Part shown: one piece after another, positions 57,118 through 64,000 of the stretch
Layout of the letters: every line of letters begins with the position of its first letter
Numbering within the stretch: the stretch's first letter is position 1
The notes under the pieces: generated by a model
What the model saw: only the letters and a program-made list of their open reading frames with translations
Database searches by the model: none
What the model was told of the DNA's origin: nothing
Origin: Uloborus plumipes
Taxonomy: Eukaryota; Arthropoda; Arachnida; Araneae; Uloboridae
DNA length: 64,000 bases
Assembly (NCBI GenBank): GCA_038373865.1
Contig: JAXGGA010001110.1
Span: 104,956 to 168,955 of the forward strand
Direction: 5' to 3'
Made by a program: the position numbers and the translations under genes

Positions 57118-57276
57118 CTGTCGGCCCCGCCTAAACAATACTGTGGGTTCCAAGAAAAAATATTCAATTAAACGGGGATCTTTAACATTGCGTCTATGGC
57201 ATGGGGTTCCGGGATGCTTTATTCATATAAGCGGGTTATTTGTTTATCCGTTACCCGATTAAGCGGGGACGATTAG
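57118..57276. mobile_element. Tigger-like MITE, 159 bp
   Basis: The left end CTGTCGGCCCCGCCTAAACA and the right end GATTAAGCGGGGACGATTAG are inverted copies. TA flanks both sides (57116-57117 and 57277-57278). An internal AAACGGGGAT and ATAAGCGGGT word echoes the termini, as in the element at 13550-14714. Confidence 0.75.
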
Positions 57277-58101
57277 TACATGACTCATTTATGAAAGGAT
57301 TTTAAATATTTTGATCACTTTGTGTGACAGAGTGGACAAATAAGCCTTTAAAAATACCTTATAATCACAAAGAAAAGTTAGAATCACAGAACAAGCATAA
57401 AGTGGAATAAACAGCTTAAAACTGTAAGTCTGTCTGCAATTTCAAGAAAAAATCTATTTTTTCATCATGAAATCGACTGTAACAGAATGGACATCCAACA
57501 GTTCAAATTAACTACCATAAGAAAAAAATTAGGCTCATTCTGGTTGTTGACCTAATAACATAATGTAGCAAGCTAATCACGACAGTTAATGCTACCTATA
57601 TTAAAAAAAAATATATCAGATTGAATGCAATTATTTTATTTCCAAAAGGCTTGTGACAATTAGCAACATCGAAAATCTAGGGATATGGATGAATAATAGT
57701 GTTTTTTTTGGGATTTTTTTTTTCATTTGCGTAATTATCTGCAGAAATGGTGTCAGAAGCATCTTTTATGCTGTGCAGTCAGGGTGTAATAAAATCAATG
57801 ATTCTTTTAAAAAAATAAAAAAATCAGATTTTTTTATTTAAATCGGATTTTTTTTTTATTTAAAAAAAATTGGAAACTTCAGTTATTAATTAATTTACAT
57901 TTATGAACGACTTACCTTTAAGTTTTTAAAAATACAAAAACACCTTTGAAGTAAAGCTTCACCAAAAACTGTGATGTAAAACCAGATTCAATGCAAATAC
58001 ATATGATTCAAATCACTTTTAATATCAACAAAATTATGAAACACTATACAGAAAAATTAAAGAAAAGAAAGACAAGAAAAGATAGAAAGAAAGAAAAGAA
58101 G
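57277..58101. other. AT-rich stretch with A/G-rich simple sequence
   Basis: An AGAAA-type purine tract occupies about 58056-58101. The 62-codon frame at 57653-57841 has no motif. Confidence 0.5.
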
Positions 58102-58162
58102 ACTTCTCATTTTATTAAAATTTCAAGAAAGCATTACATGAAATTTTAATAAAATGAGAAGT
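58102..58162. repeat. perfect 24-bp hairpin, 13-nt loop
   Basis: ACTTCTCATTTTATTAAAAT plus TTCA (58102-58125) is exactly complementary to 58139-58162 around a 13-nt loop. It adjoins a purine-rich simple tract and has no terminal repeats or TSD. Confidence 0.85.
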
Positions 58163-58322
58163 ACAATGAAAAAATTATCTGCAAAAATTTTAAAATTAAA
58201 TAACTTTTCCAGCTGTAATGAAAATAAAAAAACGAAAGAAATTAAGAAATTCAATAACTGTTAAAGTGTAGAGATGGAAAATAACCAGCTGATATTTTTT
58301 TTTTTTTTTGGTAAGATATGTA

Positions 58323-58430
58323 CAGGGCTCGCAGTTGACTTTTTAAGAATTTTAGGAGAATTTTAGGAACATTTTTCTAAAATTCAATTTTTTTCCACTG
58401 ATAAGGACTGCCCCCCCCCCCCCCAACTTG
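58323..58430 (+). mobile_element. possible hAT-like left end with C-run
   Basis: CAGGGCTCGCAGTTGACTTT starts like a hAT terminus and is followed by a C-run at about 58411-58424, as in other hAT-like ends here. The right end and TSD were not found. Confidence 0.35.
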
Positions 58431-60619
58431 CAATGCAAAGGCATAGAAAATTCATCTTCTGTCTGGTTGTTTTTGTTTTTTCTTTTACTGAATGTATATC
58501 ACACGCATCCTATTATGTCCCTCCCGCCTCAATTCACTTTTTTCAACACCTGCCCTGCAGCTGCATGTATTTTCTTTAGTTCACATATTAGACAGAACAA
58601 ATAGCACTATTTATGCATACATATTATTTTGACTGTAACCTTCCACCATCCGTGGAGGGGGGATGAGTAGGATTAATGCAATAGCAATCATCAAAAAGAA
58701 AATAAAAAAGAAAGAAAGAAATATATTTCAATGTTATTTCTTACTTGGGACAATCTAGCTCTATATTTGTCTCTAAAACAGTTAAAATCTTTAGACTATT
58801 TTAGCATAGCTGAATCCGTAAATGCATCAAACAACTCACCAACAATTAGAAGGCCAGTAAAATTGAGTTCAGGCTCTATTAGATAAAAAGTACTAAAAAT
58901 CACATACAACATTACATTACTTTTTTCCTAATTAGTTTATCGAACAAAGAACGATTACGTGTACATTATCAGACAAAAACTACATATGCATACTAAGTTT
59001 CATGTTTCTAGGCCTTGTTTTTGCAAGACTCGCTCACCAAAGACAAATATATCTACATGTACAGATTCCTCATTCCATTCAAAGTGACACGCATTAATAC
59101 AATAGCGATATGAATAGAATAATATAAATATAACATGAAATTTTCATGAAGTCTAAAAAAATATTAGTTTTGAAAAGAAGACAGTCTTGAATTAGAAATG
59201 AAAAAAAAAAAGAAAAATTCAGTGATACCAATTGTTCAATTTTATAACAAACAGAAAAATATTATCTTTTAACAGGTTCATTTTACAAATTATTTCAAGT
59301 GACATAAAAATTTTTTCTTTGGTAGTTCGGGGTAGGAATCTGAATCGACTAGCATACGAATTTGCACAATCATTTTTCAACAAAGCTAACTTTAAAAAAT
59401 ATAGATATATATATTATACATTTATGCATATACATACGAAAATAACAACTGAATGCGTACTAATAAAATAAGGGATTGTCTGTTTTTGACACATATGGTT
59501 GTCATTTCAATTCCACTAATGAGTAAGAATCAGCATTTTTATTTATTTACTTTCAAACTTCAACTTGTTCTCAACCACGATATGCCTTCCAAAACGATTA
59601 TTTAGGTTTAATTATTAAACATACTTAAGAATTGACTAATCAAAGTAAGCTTTTTAAGATTTCCATAAGCCCTGATAAGTTCCCGCTGATTTAAATAAGA
59701 ATTTTCTTTTGGAATTTAGATTCAAACATGGCGCCTTTTACCCATTCGTAGAACAGAGAAACTGTGAACATTCCATGAATTTATATTTTTTTCAAGCTGC
59801 CATTAAAAAATGTCTTTAAGTTAGCAGAACGATTAAATATTTTTTGGAATCCAATTCTGAAATTAAGTACTTACCCATATTTCATTATGATGTTTTCCTT
59901 TTCCTTTCCGACTGATTTTCGTAGCTTGCTTGTTCTTCGATGGCGCTGGTATCGTGAATCATTTCGGGAAGAAGCGGGACTGCGCATGCGTGAATGCGGA
60001 AGTTAGAAGAAATAACGGAAATTTTCGGTTTTAAAGGAAACAGAAATTTTTCGTTAAAAAATGAATGAAAATGTAATGTATAAAGAGGGTTTTTTCTGAG
60101 AGTGTACTTTACAATGTGCATGATAGTCACAAACCATGATTTTGAGCGGAACAGGGATGTAGGAAGCACTGAAGTAATTTTTGCTTTTACAAGCTTGAAT
60201 CAATACGCATGCTTATATTTAGTTGTATAAATCTATCAAGATATGAAGACATGTACTATCAAATTCCTGTGATTTTAGTAATTGCTCAGATAAAAAAAAT
60301 ACTTAATCCTATCAAGTAAATAATTAAAAGTATCCTTGAAGAAGAAAGAACTTGCGTTTCTGTAAAAAAATTCTAGTTTAAAGTGTCAGTTACGTTTTTC
60401 TTGAAGTTTATGTTCATGGAATTTCTATATTAGATCCTTTCACAGTTTTGTTTTTTCCTCGATTAAAATTCCGTTATTTTTGCTTTTATTTTATTTTGTG
60501 CTCGTATTCATAAAAATGCTACCATACAAAATGAATTCAAATTCAAATAATCCTGACTCATGACAAGAACGGATTCAGCAGGTGGGTAATGGACCTTAAC
60601 TCTACCAAAGATAGCTAAA

Positions 60620-60965
60620 ATTTCACTTTGGGGACTCCCAATTTCCAGAAATTACCATCGAAGAGCCCCATGTTATTAATTTGTAGCCTAATATTATACA
60701 TAAGCCCGAGCACTTTTTCCGAGTTGTGTTATATTTTAATAATGAGAACCCCTCAAAAATCGGAAGCAATCCTCGACTGCTATGTATAAGCGGGCTTGCA
60801 TCTTCAATTTTTAAAAGTCGGGGCAAATCTTGAAAGTGCAGCCCTTATACATCTTTCTTCAATTTTTTGTATCGAGTTTTAAAGGAAAGCACACATACAC
60901 ACAAATAGGGTAAATTTGCCACGCCCGAGTCAATTTTCCCCCATAGATCCGGCACTTTAGGCTGA
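60620..60965. repeat. dispersed repeat copy (related to about 4010-4230)
   Basis: This stretch shares GGGGCAAATCTTGAAAGT, CACAAATAGGGTAAATTTGC and ATAGATCCGGCAC with the copy near 4010-4230, in the same order and orientation. It also includes a CCCGAGCACTTTTTCCGAG segment. Class unknown; non-coding. A minus-strand frame at 60623-60826 lies inside and is not a gene. Confidence 0.6.
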
Positions 60966-63828
60966 GGGATATGATTCACCTAGGAGTGACATTATTTTAG
61001 AAATTTCTCTACCGCATTCCATTGATGTTTATTTTTGGAAATAAATTAGTATAAATGCTTATCGAGCATTGAAATCTGGCTATCCTTAAAGATGCGAAAG
61101 ATGGGAGAAAAAGAAATAAAATTGCAATAGAAGATTGAGAAGGGAAAAAACCAGCATAATTCATTCGTTTGCGTAAGCTACAATCATTCCTTTATTGCCT
61201 TTTATTTGCTGAATTCTTTTGTGATTTATTTGTGTAAAAACTGTGAAGCTGTTTATAAGCATCATTGTTGGTATTCTCTACAAAATCTTACAGAAACCAG
61301 GTCGTGGATGTTTTAAAAAAAAATCTCCGTTAAAATTGTATATTGTGAGTTGTTTCCGCTAGACCGGGAAACATAAGTACATAAATAAAAATGTTGCTCC
61401 CGTAAGCTGAGGAGAACATAGAAAATGAATTTGTGGCGTTTCGCAAAGTGGGGCATTCTTTCAGAAATTTTTCTTATCTCTATTGTTGTGTGCTGGAAAT
61501 AGCGTTTCCTTTTTGGAGAATTATTGGGTATATATTCCGGGTTTTTGCACCTTCTTCCTGCCGTCTTGGTAAAGGAAATATTATTCGATTTTTGTTTAAA
61601 TTTTGAGTCATTTTTTAGAAATTATTCAAGGAAGTTGTGTTAAATGAAGTTCAGTTACGTTTTCATTCAACGTGTCCAAATAGTAAATTTCGCTTTATAC
61701 ATATTCAAATTTTCGCTATCAAGGATTGCAACTCAGTGATTGCTCCGTATTTCGTAATCTTAAAATTTTGTACATTTTTTATTTTTACTTTTCGGATTTT
61801 TTATTTGTTTGAAAGTAGTAAACACTATAAACCAGTTCATAGATTGACAGAGGCTTTCCTATGTACTGCAGCTAGTTTCTTTACGTGCGTAAACTTCATT
61901 TTTGGAAAAAGGACAAGATGATAAATTATTTTTGAATAAAATGGTACTTTTGTTAATTGTGATTTCATTTGAAAATAAATGCAGAACAAAGTGAAATATT
62001 TTCTTGAAACTTGGATGTGTTAATAGATCGAACTTTTGCAAAATGTTTTGAGTTATCAAATGCTCTTGGATGTTTTTATGGTAAAAGGATATTATATAGC
62101 ATGTACTGTAATGGTGTTTTAGAAGTTTTAGAAGCGAATATTTGAAACATAATAATTTTCTTGTATTTTTAACTGTGTTTTTATTCTTTTGCTTCAACGT
62201 TTTTTGTATGATTGATTGAACATTAGGTATTTGTCAAAATTAAAAAGGGTCTTGTGACTGGTTTGTCCATTCACAAAGACAACAAACAGAAATCTAAACG
62301 GCATGAAGTATAAACGTCGGCTCGTTAGATCGTTGAGATTTTTCTTAAGTTTTAAGACATCTGGTGAGAACTTTTTTTTTAATCAGTTACCACGTGTACT
62401 TGAGTTATTAATTATGAACCCCCCTCCCTCTCCCCTCGACTGTATCCATGCATGAACGCGTTGGTAAGCAATGTTTGGAATTTCACATACATTCGCTAAC
62501 TTGGAACCACGTACATAAAAAAAAAGTAAGTTCTTAAAGCTGTATGAACTCTGTGTTCACACAACATCTTTTCTTTTTACTGATGTGGGGGTATAGGTGA
62601 CATCAGAAATTAGCGCCCCATTTTAATCTGCTATGGGGGAGAGGGGGGGGGGTGGAGATTGAGATGAAAAAAGAAGCTTTAGAAATGAAGGAAATCCGTA
62701 AACATATTTAATTTGTTAGTCTTTATCTCCTTCTGAAATAAGTATCAAATTCGGAATTTTTTTTTCTTTCATTTCTCTTTATTATTTGAACCAATTATTG
62801 TTCAGTTTTAACTGTAAGGAAAGAAAAAAAGAAAAGAATCACGAATGAAATGTTTTTAATCATCTAAAGCTATTTTTGAACTGATCGGAAATGTTTAATT
62901 TGGGCATCTGGGAGCAAAGCTCAAAACATTTAACCCAAAGTAGTATAACGCTGAATATAATATTTTTTCACTTACACAATGGTAATTACAAAGTAATTGA
63001 ACACGTTTTTCCCTCAGTGAAAGAACAATAAGAAAATACACCAAAAACCTAGCTCATATTTAAAGTATTTCCAAGAATCTCTGTTAACAAAGTTTTTTTC
63101 TTACTGTTTTGCTTTAACTATTTCAAAGTTTCATTACAAAAAAGAGAACTCAAATCAAATGGTAATGGGAAATAGCAGCTACGGGTGTGTGGGAATATTT
63201 TCTGCGAGTAAACGTTTCGCATACCCTAACGTTCCGTGACTAAGAGGAAGAAAAAGAAAAAAGCATTTTCTTCCTCCTCCTTTCTTTCCTAAAATTGAAA
63301 TGTTGGAAAAAAAAATCTAGCTTTATTAGGGCCTGAAATTATTAAAGGAAATCTAAGGAAAAATGCTATTTTGCATTGCTGAGGTTTCTACAGCTCAAAC
63401 GGTCATGCTAGTCAATTATTTAGTTGACAAAAAAATTCAATTTCATAGAGGGTGTTAACTTTTCAAGTCGTGGGAAAGTTGATGCTGGAAAAAAATTCCT
63501 GAGAAAGAATTCCTCTGCCCGCATTCCATTTTAATTGTTTTACAGACATTTAGAGGAAAAGGAAGAGTTATTTCGTTGGAAGACGTTAATTTGAGAATAC
63601 TGCTCATTCCGTGATAAGGGATTTCGTATCATAATGGTATGTCTACGTTTATTCGGCTTTTTACGGAAACAAAAAATTATAAACTTGGAGTTCTGAAAAA
63701 TTGTTTAGTATGTCAAAGATGGAAAAAAACTTTTTTTGTAAAGAACATTTGCATCTTGGTAGATTTCAATGCGTAGCAATTTTTTGGGGTTTGAAGTTTG
63801 AACTGTAATGTGATGACTGGTATAAAAA
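60966..63828. other. AT-rich stretch without supported genes
   Basis: A G-run lies at about 62643-62651. Frames of 94-112 codons at 61637-61921 (plus) and 61859-62197 (minus) are AT-driven, partly overlap on opposite strands, and show no domain. Confidence 0.55.
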
Positions 63829-63834
63829 TTAAAA

Positions 63835-63876
63835 AAAAATTTTTTCTTTTTTTTTTTTTATTTTTTTTTTTTTTTT

Positions 63877-63909
<33 letters not shown>

Positions 63910-63956
63910 TTTTTTTTTTTTTTTTTTTTTAATTTTATATTTTTTTTTTTTTTTTT

Positions 63957-63991
<35 letters not shown>

Positions 63992-64000
63992 TTTTTTTTT
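63835..64000. repeat. T-rich low-complexity tract reaching the window edge
   Basis: About 165 bases are T with single A interruptions at irregular intervals of about 14-32 bases and one AATTTTATA break near 63931. It could be an expanded homopolymer, a (T)nA minisatellite-like array, or a sequencing or assembly artefact; it continues past the window. Confidence 0.85.

Larger units (their letters stand above)
54697..60104. mobile_element. candidate 5.4-kb DNA element with CACTCYCARAAA termini
   Basis: CACTCCCAAAAAT follows TA at 54695-54696, and its approximate inverse TTTTTCTGAGAGTG precedes TA at 60105-60106 (11 of 13 terminal positions agree). Both ends also carry the same subterminal words: ACGGAAATTTTC, TTTCCGTT and TTTCTTC, as a tandem array on the left (54716-55090) and as single copies on the right (about 60009-60060). 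The interior has no recognisable transposase and contains smaller repeats, so the outer pairing could instead be two solo members of one family. Confidence 0.4.

Noticed and set aside
59885..60169. 94-codon minus-strand frame
   Set aside because: It crosses the proposed terminus at 60104 and its TA flank, so it is not a real coding unit.
61859..62197. 112-codon minus-strand frame
   Set aside because: It is lysine/asparagine/phenylalanine rich as expected from AT-rich DNA, overlaps an opposite-strand frame and has no recognisable domain.

Overview
This window looks like intergenic or deep intronic DNA from a large, AT-rich animal genome. It is most likely an arthropod and plausibly an arachnid. 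That guess rests on the overall composition, the dense mix of DNA-transposon families, and a transposase N-terminus of the DUF4817 helix-turn-helix type, which is abundant in arthropods; the species call is inference. I found no host protein-coding exon, rRNA, functional tRNA gene or CRISPR array that I can defend. Open frames of 60-130 codons are scattered on both strands as expected by chance in such DNA. Most read through terminal repeats, homopolymers or microsatellites.

The window is a transposon graveyard dominated by class II elements. hAT-like elements with 8-bp target-site duplications (TSDs) lie at 2950-3608, 6838-7739, 8203-8395, 19015-19210, 25273-26548 (with a second one, 25348-25898, inside it), 40631-41750, 52719-52914 and 52987-53730. 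Tc1/mariner and pogo/Tigger-like elements with TA sites lie at 1-398, 13550-14714, 20756-22266, 33649-35397, 41888-42942, 44568-46137, 47340-48080, 48987-49165, 50731-51332 and 57118-57276. piggyBac-like TTAA elements lie at 23664-23897 and 47599-48069. Several unclassified MITEs and tRNA-related SINE-like sequences fill the rest. Transposase coding survives only as the DUF4817 N-terminus at the left edge (open to the window boundary), a frameshifted CENP-B/Tigger N-terminus at 13685-14106, a badly decayed possible Tigger C-terminus near 42490-42770, and a possible C-terminal tail of an unidentified coding element near 35550-35749.

Three layouts stand out. First, two independent foldback Tc1-like elements of about 1.5 kb, nearly all of whose length is inverted repeat (20756-22266 and 44568-46137). 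Second, clean nested insertions dated by intact TSDs: SINE > hAT > hAT at 25.2-26.7 kb, Tigger > piggyBac at 47.3-48.1 kb, and a hAT/Tigger/inverted-repeat complex at 40.6-42.9 kb. Third, a scatter of perfect short hairpins with 17-24 bp arms and short loops, in otherwise unrelated sequence. The window ends in about 165 bp of almost pure T.

I did not find a convincing new gene system. The most unusual candidates are the element at 33649-35397, which carries an internal array of its own terminal motif, and a 5.4-kb candidate element at 54697-60104.
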